Numbered from the stretch's first letter, positions 18,767-28,545 are shown. The stretch: 64,000 nucleotides of DNA from Agromyces sp. ISL-38 (GCF_018613935.1 NZ_JAGGPF010000001.1:434001-498000), one strand, 5' to 3'. Numbers and translations are program-made. The notes: generated from the sequence alone by a model not told the origin.

Positions 18767-20124
18767 AGCACGCCCGTGACCATCCACGCCGACCCGCGAG
18801 CGCGGAGCGAGAGGGTGACGGCGCGGGCAGCGAGGTAGCCGATCGCGAACACGGCCATGAGCCACGCGGGCCCGGCAGCCCCCGGTGGCGCCACCGTCAC
18901 GACCGCGACGGCAAGCGGAACGAACACCGCGAGGTTCACGAGGCCGGTCCAGGCGAGGTAGCGCACGTCGCCGGCTCCGATGAGCACGCCGTCGAGCACG
19001 AACACGAGCCCGCCGAGCGGCGCCGAGATGCCGAGCACCACGAGGGCGGGCGGCAGGAGCGCCGCGACCTCGCCCGAGCTCGTGAACACCGCCGGGATCA
19101 CCCACGCGGTCGCGACCACGAGGGCGCCGAGCACGGCACCGCTCGCGACACCCCACTGCAGGCATCGGCGCAGCACCGCCCGCACGGCGTCGACGTCGCC
19201 AGAGCCGAGCCCGTGCCCGATGAGCGCTTGGGCGGCGATCGCGAGGGCGTCGAGCGCGAACCCGAGCGTGAAGTAGATCGTGATCGCGACCTGGAACGCC
19301 GCGAGCTCCTCTGAGCCGAGCGAAGTCGCCGCCCACGTGGCGAGCAGGAGCGCGGCCCTCAGGCTCAGGGTGCGCAGGAACAGCCAGCCGCCCGACGCCA
19401 CCCCTCGCAGCACTCCCGCGTGGTGCGGCCACGGATTCGCGCCGACCCTCGCGGCATGCCGGCCGACGACCACGAGGTATACCGCGACCATGCCCCACTG
19501 CGCGATGACCGTGCCCACCGCCGAGCCCGCGATGCCCCAGCCGGCGACGTAGATGAAGACGTAGTTCAACGCGATGTTCGCCGCGAAGCCGATGCCCGCG
19601 ACGAAGAGCGGCGTGCGCGTGTCTTGGAGCCCGCGCAGCAGGCCCGTCGCCGCGAAGACGATGAGCATCGCCGGCAGCCCCGCCATCGAGATCGCCAGAT
19701 AGACGGATGCCTCGGCCGTCACCTCCGCCGAAGCACCGAACGCGCCCGCCAGCACCGGCGCCGCCCACCACCCGGCGAGGGCGAGCACCGCACCGATGCC
19801 GAGCGCGAGCCACAACCCGTCGATGCCGGATGCCACGGCGCCGCGCGCATCGCCCGCGCCGAGCCGCCGCGCGACCGCGGGGGTCGTCGCGTAGGCGAGG
19901 AACACCATGAGGCCGATGATCGTCTGCAGCACGGCGCTCGCGAGCCCGAGGCCCGCGAGCGGTGTTGCGCCGAGGTGGCCGACCATCGCCGTGTCGGCGA
20001 GCAGGAACAACGGCTCGGCGATGAGCGCCCCGAGCGCGGGCACGGCGAGGCGCAGGATGTCGCGGTCGACGCCGCGGGACGTGGTGGTGCTGATGTTTTC
20101 GAGCCTACGCGGCGGGGCCGACAC
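18760..20124 (-). CDS. MATE-family efflux transporter (DinF-like)
   Basis: About 454 residues with 12 predicted helices, MATE type. Typical features: LADTAMVGHLGATPLAGLGLAS in helix 1-2, ATPAVARRLGAGDA, and the second half repeating the pattern (AIAAQALIGHGLGSGD). Such proteins export drugs or metabolites with sodium or proton exchange; the DinF branch is widespread in actinobacteria. The start is uncertain: GTG 20124 gives a short basic leader, while ATG 20181 adds 19 poorly hydrophobic residues; neither has a strong ribosome site. Divergent from the potassium transporter. Confidence 0.85.
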   Translation of the reverse strand: MSAPPRRLENISTTTSRGVDRDILRLAVPALGALIAEPLFLLADTAMVGHLGATPLAGLGLASAVLQTIIGLMVFLAYATTPAVARRLGAGDARGAVASGIDGLWLALGIGAVLALAGWWAAPVLAGAFGASAEVTAEASVYLAISMAGLPAMLIVFAATGLLRGLQDTRTPLFVAGIGFAANIALNYVFIYVAGWGIAGSAVGTVIAQWGMVAVYLVVVGRHAARVGANPWPHHAGVLRGVASGGWLFLRTLSLRAALLLATWAATSLGSEELAAFQVAITIYFTLGFALDALAIAAQALIGHGLGSGDVDAVRAVLRRCLQWGVASGAVLGALVVATAWVIPAVFTSSGEVAALLPPALVVLGISAPLGGLVFVLDGVLIGAGDVRYLAWTGLVNLAVFVPLAVAVVTVAPPGAAGPAWLMAVFAIGYLAARAVTLSLRARGSAWMVTGVLG

Positions 20125-20212
20125 GGCCGGCTCGCGGCATCCGCTCGCTCGATCTCGGAGCACTTCGTCACGTCGAGGCATGGCGAAGTGCAGGGAGGTC
20201 TAGAGTACCGAG

Positions 20213-21589
20213 GTGACCACACGTTCGACGGTGGACGCGGCGCGGCGCGGGTCTGCCCGCCGCGGCCTTCGACTGCACCCCGCACAGACCGTGGTACTCG
20301 GCTTCGCGGCGGCGGTCCTCGCGGGCACCGGCCTGCTCTCGCTGCCCTTCGCGACCACGACCGGCACACCCGCTTCCTTCGTCGATGCGCTCTTCACGTC
20401 GACCTCGGCGGTCTGCGTGACGGGTCTGGTGGTCGTCGACACCCCGACGTACTGGAGCTCGTTCGGGCAGGTCGTGATCCTGCTGCTCATCCAGCTCGGC
20501 GGCCTCGGCATCATGATCTTCGCGTCCCTCATCGGCCTCGTGCTGGCGCGCAAGCTCTCGGTTCGGTCGCGGCTCAACACGGCGGCCGAGGCGAAGTCCG
20601 TCGGCTACGACGACGTGCGCGGGCTCGTGCGGGGCATCGTGCTCATCACCCTCCTGGTCGAGGCCGCCACGTTCCTCCTCCTGTTCCTGCGCTTCCTGTT
20701 CGGATACGGCTACGGCGTGGGCGAGGCCGCGTGGCACGCGGTGTTCCATTCCGTGTCGTCGTTCAACAACGCCGGCTTCGCGCTCTACAGCGACAACCTC
20801 ATCGGGTTCGTGAGCGATCCCTTCATCTGCCTGCCCATCGCTGCGGCCGTGATCCTCGGCGGCCTCGGCTTCCCGGTCATCATGCAGTTGCGCAAGGAGT
20901 TCCGCCATCCGCTGCACTGGTCGATGAACACGAAGATCGTGCTGTGGGCCACGCTCGTGCTGCTCGTCCTCGGCACCGTCTACATCACCCTGCTCGAGTG
21001 GGACAACCCCAAGACGCTCGGAGGCCTCGACCCGGGCGCGCGGGTGCTCGCAGGCTTCTTCCAGTCGGTGCAGGCGCGCACCGCCGGGTTCAACTCGATC
21101 GACACCGCCGCGATGCATAACGAGTCGTGGCTCGGCACCGACGTGCTCATGCTCATCGGCGCCGGCCCTGCGGGCACGGCGGGCGGCATCAAGGTCACGA
21201 CGTTCGCCGTGCTCTTCTTCATCATCATGACGGAGCTGCGCGGCGAGGCCGCCGTGAACATCTTCGGCAAGCGGCTCTCCCGCGCGGTGCACCGCCAGGC
21301 GATCACCGTCGCCCTCATCGCGGTCGCCGCGGTGATGGCAGGCACACTCGCCCTGATGCTCATCACGGGCCTCGACCTCGACCGCGTCATGTTCGAGGCG
21401 GTGTCCGCGTTCGGCACGGTGGGGCTCTCCACGGGCATCACGTTCGAGCTTCCGGATGCCGCGAAGCTCGTGCTCGTCGTGCTCATGTTCCTCGGCCGAC
21501 TCGGGCCGCTGACCCTCGGTTCGGCCATCGCGCTCCGCGACCGCCGCATCCTCTACGAGTACCCCAAGGAAAGGCCCGCCATTGGCTAG
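20213..21589 (+). CDS. trkH: TrkH/KtrB-family potassium channel subunit
   Basis: 458-residue membrane subunit of a K+ uptake system. Four selectivity-filter repeats are visible: SAVCVTGL near 64, SSFNNAGF near 185, QARTAGFNS near 286 and SAFGTVGLSTG near 402, with the gating-loop AGPAGTAGGIKV near 323. The start is GTG 20213; TAGAGT lies six bases upstream, a possible leaderless promoter. It overlaps the regulatory subunit by 8 bp. The pair imports potassium at the cytoplasmic membrane, gated by nucleotide binding to the TrkA subunit. Confidence 0.93.
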   Translation: MTTRSTVDAARRGSARRGLRLHPAQTVVLGFAAAVLAGTGLLSLPFATTTGTPASFVDALFTSTSAVCVTGLVVVDTPTYWSSFGQVVILLLIQLGGLGIMIFASLIGLVLARKLSVRSRLNTAAEAKSVGYDDVRGLVRGIVLITLLVEAATFLLLFLRFLFGYGYGVGEAAWHAVFHSVSSFNNAGFALYSDNLIGFVSDPFICLPIAAAVILGGLGFPVIMQLRKEFRHPLHWSMNTKIVLWATLVLLVLGTVYITLLEWDNPKTLGGLDPGARVLAGFFQSVQARTAGFNSIDTAAMHNESWLGTDVLMLIGAGPAGTAGGIKVTTFAVLFFIIMTELRGEAAVNIFGKRLSRAVHRQAITVALIAVAAVMAGTLALMLITGLDLDRVMFEAVSAFGTVGLSTGITFELPDAAKLVLVVLMFLGRLGPLTLGSAIALRDRRILYEYPKERPAIG

Positions 21590-22280
21590 ATTCTCGATCT
21601 TCGGCGGCGACACCACTCGCCGCATCGCCGAGGCCGACTCCGTCGCCGTCATCGGCCTCGGCCGCTTCGGCCGGTCGCTTGCGCTCGAGTTGATGGCTGC
21701 CGGCACGGACGTGCTCGGCATCGACATGGACGAAGAGCTCGTGCAGGCTTTGAACACCCAGCTCACCCAGGTCGTGCGCGCGGACGCCACGAAGGAGGAG
21801 GCCCTCCGTCAGCTCGCAGTCGATGAGTTCGACCGCGTCGTCGTGGCGATCGGCAACGACATCCAGGCCTCGATCCTGACGTGCTCCGTGCTGCTCGGCA
21901 TGGGCGTGCCCATCATCTGGGCGAAGGCGGTCGACGACCGGCACGGCCTCATCCTCGAGCAGCTCGGCGTGCACCACGTGATCTACCCCGAGAAGGACAT
22001 GGGCAAGCGCGTCGCGCATCTTGTGCGCGGTGCGGCGCTCGACTACATCGAGGTCGAGCAGGGCTACGCGATCGTCAAGGCGTCGCCGCCTGCCCGGCTC
22101 TGCGGCGTGCCGCTCGGCCAGAGCGGCCTCCGAAAGGAGTTCGGTGTCACCGTCGCCGCATTCAAGAAGCCGGGCGCCGATTGGCACAACGCCGACGCAG
22201 ACACCGTGCTCGGGCCCGACGACAGGATCCTCATCGTGGGTCCGACCCGCATGGCCGAGGGCTTCGCGCAGCTGCGGTGA
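21582..22280 (+). CDS. trkA: TrkA/KtrA potassium-uptake regulatory subunit
   Basis: 232-residue cytosolic gating subunit with an RCK_N Rossmann domain (VIGLGRFGRSLALEL near 26, Asp at the end of strand 2 in GIDMDEE) and a C-terminal RCK_C domain (residues about 150-232). It binds NAD(H) or ATP/ADP and opens the TrkH pore. The start is TTG 21582, supported by AAGGAAAGG upstream and by the fit with family N-termini; it overlaps trkH by 8 bp. Length is normal for the KtrA type. Confidence 0.93.
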   Translation: MARFSIFGGDTTRRIAEADSVAVIGLGRFGRSLALELMAAGTDVLGIDMDEELVQALNTQLTQVVRADATKEEALRQLAVDEFDRVVVAIGNDIQASILTCSVLLGMGVPIIWAKAVDDRHGLILEQLGVHHVIYPEKDMGKRVAHLVRGAALDYIEVEQGYAIVKASPPARLCGVPLGQSGLRKEFGVTVAAFKKPGADWHNADADTVLGPDDRILIVGPTRMAEGFAQLR

Positions 22281-22370
22281 GCGGGTACCGGATGCCGCGG
22301 GCATGCCGCCACGCTGCGAGTGCGCCGTGAGACGCGCGGCCGAAGCATCCGCTCGCAGGGCACCGAGACG

Positions 22371-22382
22371 TAGGCTGGCGGA
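22371..22382 (+). promoter_or_regulatory. Leaderless -10 box of the M13 peptidase gene
   Basis: TAGGCT (22371-22376) followed by exactly six bases and ATG 22383, the same arrangement as at 16321. No ribosome-binding site is present. The -35 region is not recognisable. Confidence 0.5.
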
Positions 22383-24365
22383 ATGACTGACGTCACGCTC
22401 TCCTCAGGAATCGCGCACGACGAGCTCGACGAGGGGGTCCGCCCCCAAGACGACCTCTTCCGGCACGTCAACGGCAAGTGGATCGAACGCACCGCCATCC
22501 CCGCAGACAAGGCGCGCTACGGCTCCTTCCTCGTGTTGCACGAAGAGGCAGAGCACGCGGTGCGCGAGATCATCGAAGAGGCACAGGACGCTGAGCCCGG
22601 CACCGAGGCGCGCAAGGTCGGAGACCTCTACGCGAGCTTCATGAACGACCAGCGAGCCGACCTCCTCGGCGCCACGCCCATCGCCGGACAGCTCGTCGAG
22701 GTGTCGCTCATCGCCTCGATCGACACGTTCCTCGAGACGCTCGGCCGACTCGAACGCCAAGGCGTCTCGGGCTTCGCGCAGCTCTATGTCGACAACGACC
22801 CGGGCGACCCCGAGCGCTACCTCGTGTTCGTCGAGCAGGGCGGCATCGGCCTGCCCGACGAGAGCTACTTCCGCGAGGAGCGCTTCGCCGAGATCCGCAC
22901 CGCCTACGGTGCCCACCTCGAGCGGATGTTCGGGCTCGCCCGGCTCGAGGATCCCGCGGACCGCGCGGTCCGCGTCTTCGACCTCGAGACGGAGATCGCG
23001 AAGGCGCACTGGGACAACGTGGCGTCGCGCGACAGCGAGAAGACGTACAACCTGTACCAGTGGGCGGATGCCGCAGCGGCGGCATCCGGAACCACCGAAG
23101 CCGATGGCGGCATCGACCTGGCCACGTGGCGCGACGCGATGGGCGTGCCCGCGGGAGCGTTCGACGAGCTCGTGCTGCGCCAGCCCTCGTTCGTGGAGGG
23201 CCTCAGCGCGCTCCTCACCGATGACCGCCTGCCGGCTTGGCGCGACTGGCTGACCTGGCAGGTGATCCGGTCGAGCGCCGCCTACCTCTCCAACGACTTC
23301 GTCGAGGCGAACTTCGATTTCTACGGGCGCACCCTCACCGGCACGCCGCAGATGCGCGAGCGGTGGAAGCGCGGTGTCTCGCTCGTCGAGGGCGCCATGG
23401 GCGAGGCCGTCGGCCGCATCTACGTGGAGCGGCACTTCCCGCCGGCGGCGAAGGCCGAGATGGACGAGCTCGTCGCGAACCTCGTCGAGGCCTACCGGCA
23501 GTCGATCTCGGGGCTCGATTGGATGGGTCCGAAGACCCGCGCGAAGGCGCTCGACAAGCTCGACAAGTTCACGCCGAAGATCGGGTTCCCCGTGAAATGG
23601 CGTGACTATTCGGCGCTCGAGATCGGCGACGACCTCGTGGGCAACGTGCGCGCGACCGCCGAATTCGAGTTCAACCGCGAGCTCGGCAAGATCGGCAAGC
23701 CCATCGATCGCGACGAGTGGTTCATGACCCCGCAGACGATCAACGCGTACTACAACCCGGGCTTCAACGAGATCGTCTTCCCGGCGGCGATCCTGCAGTA
23801 CCCGTTCTTCACGCCCGAGCGGGATGCCGCGGCGAACTACGGCGCGATCGGCGCGGTGATCGGGCACGAGATCGGGCACGGCTTCGACGACCAGGGGTCG
23901 AAGTACGACGGTGACGGCCGGCTCACCGACTGGTGGACCGCGGCCGACCGCGAGGCGTTCGAGGAGCGCACGAAGGCACTCATCGAGCAATTCAACGCGC
24001 TCGCGCCGGCCCAGGTGCCCGACCACCACGTCAACGGCGCCCTCACCATCGGCGAGAACATCGGCGACCTCGGCGGACTCGCGATCGCATGGAAGGCCTA
24101 CGTCATCTCGCTCGAGGGCAGCGAGCCGCCCGTCATCGACGGCCTCACGGGTTCGCAGCGGTTCTTCCTCTCTTGGGCACAGGCCTGGCAGATGAAAGGC
24201 CGTGACGAGGAGGTCGTGCGCCTGCTCGCGATCGATCCGCACTCGCCGAACGAGTTCCGCTGCAACCAGATCGTCAGGAACATCGACGAGTTCTATGCTG
24301 GCTTCGGAGTGACCTCTCATGACGCCCTCTGGCTGGATCCAGCCGAGCGGGTGACGATCTGGTAG
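22383..24365 (+). CDS. pepO: M13-family metallopeptidase (neprilysin/PepO)
   Basis: 660-residue zinc oligopeptidase. The zinc site is IGHEIGHGFDDQGSKYDGDG near 495, the third ligand Glu lies in ENIGDLGG near 556, and the substrate-backbone motif NAYYNPGFNEIVFPA is near 452. The C-terminus ends in ERVTIW, as in the family. No signal peptide or anchor, so it is a cytoplasmic PepO type that degrades short peptides. It is transcribed from a probable leaderless promoter and stands alone between trkA and a serine-hydrolase gene. Full length, all motifs intact. Confidence 0.94.
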   Translation: MTDVTLSSGIAHDELDEGVRPQDDLFRHVNGKWIERTAIPADKARYGSFLVLHEEAEHAVREIIEEAQDAEPGTEARKVGDLYASFMNDQRADLLGATPIAGQLVEVSLIASIDTFLETLGRLERQGVSGFAQLYVDNDPGDPERYLVFVEQGGIGLPDESYFREERFAEIRTAYGAHLERMFGLARLEDPADRAVRVFDLETEIAKAHWDNVASRDSEKTYNLYQWADAAAAASGTTEADGGIDLATWRDAMGVPAGAFDELVLRQPSFVEGLSALLTDDRLPAWRDWLTWQVIRSSAAYLSNDFVEANFDFYGRTLTGTPQMRERWKRGVSLVEGAMGEAVGRIYVERHFPPAAKAEMDELVANLVEAYRQSISGLDWMGPKTRAKALDKLDKFTPKIGFPVKWRDYSALEIGDDLVGNVRATAEFEFNRELGKIGKPIDRDEWFMTPQTINAYYNPGFNEIVFPAAILQYPFFTPERDAAANYGAIGAVIGHEIGHGFDDQGSKYDGDGRLTDWWTAADREAFEERTKALIEQFNALAPAQVPDHHVNGALTIGENIGDLGGLAIAWKAYVISLEGSEPPVIDGLTGSQRFFLSWAQAWQMKGRDEEVVRLLAIDPHSPNEFRCNQIVRNIDEFYAGFGVTSHDALWLDPAERVTIW

Positions 24366-24418
24366 TCGACTTCTCGCAACCGCCAAATTCACCAAGTTCG
24401 AGCGCGCCGCAGACCGCG

Positions 24419-25369
24419 GTGGGGGAGCGCCGACCGTCCGAGGAAGATCGTGCAAGCACCGTGGTGACGTCGTCGCAGGGTTCCGAGCGACGAGCGAGGC
24501 ACGCCAGCATCCGGCGCGGACGGCATCGCACCGAGGAGCCCAACGAGAACTTCTCCCGCGGCTTCCACTCCCTCGGCGAGCTCGCGCTCGCGGGCGTGCA
24601 GGTCTCGGCACGCGCCACCGATCTCGCGACCGGCAAGGTGCTGTTCTCGGTCGACGACCACGTGGTGATGCCGACGGCATCGATCGGCAAGGTGCTGCTC
24701 CTCGTCGAGGTGGCCTCCCGCCTCGCGGGCACGAGCGCCGAGGCGTTCACGGTGCTCGACCGTGCCCCGCGCGACTCCGTGGGCGACTCGGGCATCTGGC
24801 AGCACATGCAGTCGCCGTCGCTGCCGCTCGCCGATCTCGCCTCGCTCATCGGCGCCACGAGTGACAACCTCGCCACGAACGTGCTCATCCGCCACGTGGG
24901 CCTCGAAGCGGTGCGCGCCCGCACCGAGACCCTCGGCCTCACCCGCACCGCGCTCCTCGACCTCGTGCGCGACCATCGCGGCCCCGATGACGCCCCGCAG
25001 CTCTCGATCGGCTCGGCCAAAGAGCTCACGTGGCTCTTCGCCTCGCTCGCGCGCGGCGAGATCGTGAGCCCCGAGGTCTCGCAGCGGGTCGTCGGATGGC
25101 TCTCACTCAACTCCGACCTGTCGATGGTCGCGAGCGCGTTCGGCCTCGACCCGCTCGCGCACCGCATGCCCGACCACAACGTGCTGCTCATGAACAAGAC
25201 CGGCACCGACGGCGGCGTGCGCAGCGAGGTCGGGGTGCTCCGCGGCCCGCGGGCGAGCGTGTCCTACGCCGTGTCGATGTACTTCGCCGACACGATGCTC
25301 TCGTCGCGCCTCGCGGTGCTCGACGGCATGCACCAGGTCGGCCTCGACCTGCTCGAGTACGTGCACTGA
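24419..25369 (+). CDS. Class A beta-lactamase-fold serine hydrolase without the usual Glu166 loop
   Basis: About 316 residues with the three penicillin-recognising motifs: TASIGK (Ser88-x-x-Lys91), SDN (148-150) and KTG (260-262). The omega loop that in true class A beta-lactamases holds the deacylating Glu and the ExxLN motif reads LLDLVRDHRGPDDAPQL here and has no equivalent. A penicillin-binding or other esterase/peptidase role is therefore more likely than efficient beta-lactam hydrolysis. There is no signal peptide: the first ~45 residues are charged. The start at GTG 24419 is uncertain, and homology begins only near residue 45. No ampR/blaI regulator nearby. Confidence 0.8.
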   Translation: MGERRPSEEDRASTVVTSSQGSERRARHASIRRGRHRTEEPNENFSRGFHSLGELALAGVQVSARATDLATGKVLFSVDDHVVMPTASIGKVLLLVEVASRLAGTSAEAFTVLDRAPRDSVGDSGIWQHMQSPSLPLADLASLIGATSDNLATNVLIRHVGLEAVRARTETLGLTRTALLDLVRDHRGPDDAPQLSIGSAKELTWLFASLARGEIVSPEVSQRVVGWLSLNSDLSMVASAFGLDPLAHRMPDHNVLLMNKTGTDGGVRSEVGVLRGPRASVSYAVSMYFADTMLSSRLAVLDGMHQVGLDLLEYVH

Positions 25370-25467
25370 CACTGCCGATCCGGCGCACGTTGGCCGGCTC
25401 GGCGCACGGTGTTCGTTGCGCCCCGGCGATGTACCTGCGCCGAATCGCGGGGACCGGCTCGAGCGGC

Positions 25468-26976
25468 TCAGGGGCGGGTGTCGGCGGTGAGCTGCGCGAT
25501 GCCGTCGATCACCGCGAGCAGCGTCTCGCGCGCCGCGAGCACCCGGAAGTGCCCGGCCACCGGCACTCGCACGTTCGTGGCGCCGTCGAGCACGCTGCCG
25601 TCGGGCACGTGCGGGTCGTACGTGCCGAACACCGAGACGATGCGGGCGTTGACGGATGCCGCGCTCCCGAGCATCACGATCGTCTCGTCGCTCGGCAGCA
25701 GTGCCCTGATGCTCGGGTCGAGGAACAGCCGCGCCCGCCGCGCTCCGCCGAACGGGGTGCACACGCCGACGACCCCGCGGATGCCGAGCGCGCCGGCACG
25801 GTCGCCGCTGTCGTCGCCGCCGACCAGCAGATACTTGCCGATGAGCCCGCCCTTGCTGTGCCCCACGATCACGCGGCCCGCCGGGGGCACCGGCACTCGG
25901 GCGAGGGCACGCTCGAGACGCGTCGCTGTCTCGGCGACCCCCAGCCGGTTCGGGCCGAGTCCGTGCACGACGAGCACGCGATGGCCCGCGGCGTTCAGCG
26001 CATCGCCCAGCGGCCGCAGGAACGACCAGTGCTCGTACACGCCGGGCAGCAGCACGACCTCGGGCTTCGCCGGGTCGCCGGTGCGCCAGTGCACCGGCGG
26101 CCGGCGTGCGCCGGCGAAGGCGAGCTGCCGGCCGGCGGCGTAGGCGTAGTCGCGGGCCCACCATCCGAGGGCACTGAGCCGATTCATCCGCTCGGCCTCG
26201 AGCGGCTCCCGGGGCTGTGTCACCACACGGCCGACCGATTCGCCGCGTGCGTGTCGGACCACCATCTCGCCGACCTCGCGCCCGCCGACGATCATCGTGT
26301 CGTGGCCACGGCCGGGGACCTCGACGAAGCGGCCCTTCGGCGTGAGCGCCGCCATCTCCTCGGCCCAGTAGCGCGGCACGAGGCGGTCGTGCTCGCCGCG
26401 GATGACGAGCGTGTCGGCCTCGATCAGCGGCAGTGCCCGTTCGAGGCGGTGCTCGAGCATCGGCCGCAGGTTCGCGACGAACCACCGCGGCCCCGCCTGC
26501 GTGTACGCGGCGAACCCTTCCACGAGCGCCTTGGGGTTCAAGACCGCGATGTCCTGCAGGAACCGCAGGATCTGCTTCGCGAGCGTCCGCTCGCGGGGGT
26601 TCACGCTGGCCCCGATGAGCACGAGCCGGTCGACGAGCTCCGGATGCCGCGCCGCGGTCTCGGCGGCGACCTGCGCGCCCGTGGAATGCCCGACGAGCAC
26701 CGGCCGCTCGATGCCCTCCGCCACGAGCAGCTCGGCGAGCAGCTCACCCGACTCGGACATGCTCAGCGGTTCAACCGGCTCAGGAGCGTCGCCGAATCCG
26801 GGCAGGTCGAGGGCGTACACGGTACCCGTCGGCTCGAGCACCTCGGCGACGCCGTCCCAGTACTCGTGCGCCATGCCGAGGCCGTGCACGAGCACGTAGT
26901 CGGGCCCGTCGGCGATGCCCGACTGCCGGATGACGACCACGTATTCGCCGCTGCGGAATTCACGGGCGCTCGCCAT
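25468..26976 (-). CDS. Two-domain alpha/beta hydrolase (tandem fusion)
   Basis: 502-residue protein with two alpha/beta-hydrolase folds in a row. The first (about 1-270) has LVHGLGMAHEYWDG, nucleophile GHSTGA near 96, Asp in RGEHDRLVP near 210 and His in GRGHD near 238. The second (about 300-502) has VVLLPGVYEHWSFL, nucleophile GHSKGG near 387 and His in VAGHFRVL near 476. Both catalytic sets look intact. Most relatives are single-domain; the second domain resembles triacylglycerol-lipase-like proteins. Start ATG 26976. It lies 9 bp downstream of the M24 peptidase gene on the same strand. Substrate unknown. Confidence 0.85.
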   Translation of the reverse strand: MASAREFRSGEYVVVIRQSGIADGPDYVLVHGLGMAHEYWDGVAEVLEPTGTVYALDLPGFGDAPEPVEPLSMSESGELLAELLVAEGIERPVLVGHSTGAQVAAETAARHPELVDRLVLIGASVNPRERTLAKQILRFLQDIAVLNPKALVEGFAAYTQAGPRWFVANLRPMLEHRLERALPLIEADTLVIRGEHDRLVPRYWAEEMAALTPKGRFVEVPGRGHDTMIVGGREVGEMVVRHARGESVGRVVTQPREPLEAERMNRLSALGWWARDYAYAAGRQLAFAGARRPPVHWRTGDPAKPEVVLLPGVYEHWSFLRPLGDALNAAGHRVLVVHGLGPNRLGVAETATRLERALARVPVPPAGRVIVGHSKGGLIGKYLLVGGDDSGDRAGALGIRGVVGVCTPFGGARRARLFLDPSIRALLPSDETIVMLGSAASVNARIVSVFGTYDPHVPDGSVLDGATNVRVPVAGHFRVLAARETLLAVIDGIAQLTADTRP

Positions 26977-26985
26977 GACGGCAGT

Positions 26986-28398
26986 CTAGGCGGGCGACTC
27001 CTGCAACCAGGCCTCGAGACCGATGGCGTCGATCGGCAACGCCGCGGTGAGCACCTCATGCCCTGTCGCCGTCACGAGCAGGTCGTCTTCGATGCGGATG
27101 CCGATGCCGCGCAACTCGGGCGGCACCGTGAGGTCGTTCGGTTGGAAGTAGAGGCCCGGTTCCACGGTGAGGACCGCTCCGGGGCGTAGCGGCTCAGCGA
27201 GGTACCGCTCATCGCCGATCTTCGCACAATCGTGCACGTCGAGTCCGAGGTGGTGCCCGGTGCCACTCGGGAGATACCGACGGTGCTGTTGCCCGGTCGG
27301 TGACATGGCCTCGTCGACGGAGACCTGGAGGATGCCGAGCTCGCGCAGCGCGGTCGCGATCGACTCGTAGGCGGTGCTCCGCATGTCGAGGAACGACTTG
27401 CCGGGGCCGACCTCGGCCATCGCCGCGCGGTGCGCGCGCTCGACCAGATCGTGCACCTCCCGCTGCACGGGTGTGAAGGTGCCGTCGACGGGCAGCGAGC
27501 GGGTCACGTCAGCGGTGTAGAGAGAACGGGCTTCGACGCCGGCGTCGATGAGCACGACGTGCCCTGCGAGCACAGGGCCGTCGCACCGCGTCCAGTGCAG
27601 GGTGGGAGCATGCGGGCCGCTGCCGACGACGGTGGAGTAACCGACACCGTTGCCGAACGTCCTCGCGTGGCGCTCGAACGTGGCCTGCAACCAGCGCTCC
27701 CCGCCGAAGTCCATGGCTGCCGGGAACTCGGCGGCGACGGCACGGAATCCGGCCACCGTGGCATCCACCGCCGAACGCAGCTGCGCGATCTCCCAGTCGT
27801 CCTTCTCGAGCTTCGCAGCCGAGAGTGCCACGAGAAGGTCCGCCGACGGGGCGACCCGACCCATGAGTCGAGGCTCGGATGCGCCCGCCCCGAGTGTGTC
27901 GGCGTCGAGCGCGTCACCGAGCGCGTCGAGCGACCTGACGTCGACCTCGAGGGCGGTCGTCCACTCCACGAGGCCCGCGGCCGGGCCGATCCACAGCTCG
28001 CCGCGCAGCGGGTCGGCGTAGAAGGCCTCATCGCCCGGCGCGACGGGCTCCGGGATGAACAGCGTGGCATCGTGTCCGCCGCCAGCCGGCGTCATGATGA
28101 GCACCGCGCCTTCGGCCTGGCATGACGTCAACCAGACGAAGTCGCTGTCCGGGCGGAAGCCGTACTCCGTGTCATTCGAGCGCACGTGGGCGCGGCCGGC
28201 GGGCACGACGATCGTGCGCCCCGGGAACTGCTCCCCGATCGTCGCGCGGTGCCGACTCGCAGCGGGGCCGGCGCCGGCGACGACGTCAGCGCGTCGATCG
28301 ACGGGCCCCCAACCGGAGGCCAGGTAGCGCCGGAACTCCTCGGTCGCGGGGAGCGGCTGGGTGCGAGGGTCGCGGAAGACGAAAGGCTCTGGACGCAT
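26986..28398 (-). CDS. pepP: Xaa-Pro aminopeptidase (M24B, PepP)
   Basis: 470-residue metallopeptidase removing N-terminal residues before proline. The N-terminal creatinase-like domain (SNDTEYGFRPDSDFVWLT near 73) is followed by the pita-bread catalytic domain with metal ligands Asp and Asp (LIDAGVEARSLYTADVTR), His (GTGHHLGLDVHD near 382), Glu (VLTVEPGLYF near 418) and Glu (GIGIRIEDDLLVT near 445). Start ATG 28398. Length matches actinobacterial PepP. It precedes the tandem hydrolase in a two-gene unit. Confidence 0.93.
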   Translation of the reverse strand: MRPEPFVFRDPRTQPLPATEEFRRYLASGWGPVDRRADVVAGAGPAASRHRATIGEQFPGRTIVVPAGRAHVRSNDTEYGFRPDSDFVWLTSCQAEGAVLIMTPAGGGHDATLFIPEPVAPGDEAFYADPLRGELWIGPAAGLVEWTTALEVDVRSLDALGDALDADTLGAGASEPRLMGRVAPSADLLVALSAAKLEKDDWEIAQLRSAVDATVAGFRAVAAEFPAAMDFGGERWLQATFERHARTFGNGVGYSTVVGSGPHAPTLHWTRCDGPVLAGHVVLIDAGVEARSLYTADVTRSLPVDGTFTPVQREVHDLVERAHRAAMAEVGPGKSFLDMRSTAYESIATALRELGILQVSVDEAMSPTGQQHRRYLPSGTGHHLGLDVHDCAKIGDERYLAEPLRPGAVLTVEPGLYFQPNDLTVPPELRGIGIRIEDDLLVTATGHEVLTAALPIDAIGLEAWLQESPA

Positions 28399-28545
28399 AG
28401 TGCCCAGTAAGCCACCAGCCGGGAAAGGTCGTCAAGTCATCAGGAGGGCCCTCGACGAAACATCCGGGCAGGAAGCGACATCCGGTGCAGTTTGTCTCAG
28501 AACCAGACCACCAGGCGCCTCGAATCGAGACGGAACGCGACGCGG

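Noticed and set aside
19420-21120. A 566-codon open frame crossing the MATE/trkH boundary
   Set aside because: It is antisense to MATE and out of frame with trkH; the composition is that of a shadow frame.
22404-24680. A 758-codon frame antisense to the M13 peptidase
   Set aside because: No protein-family pattern; the peptidase on the other strand has all catalytic motifs.
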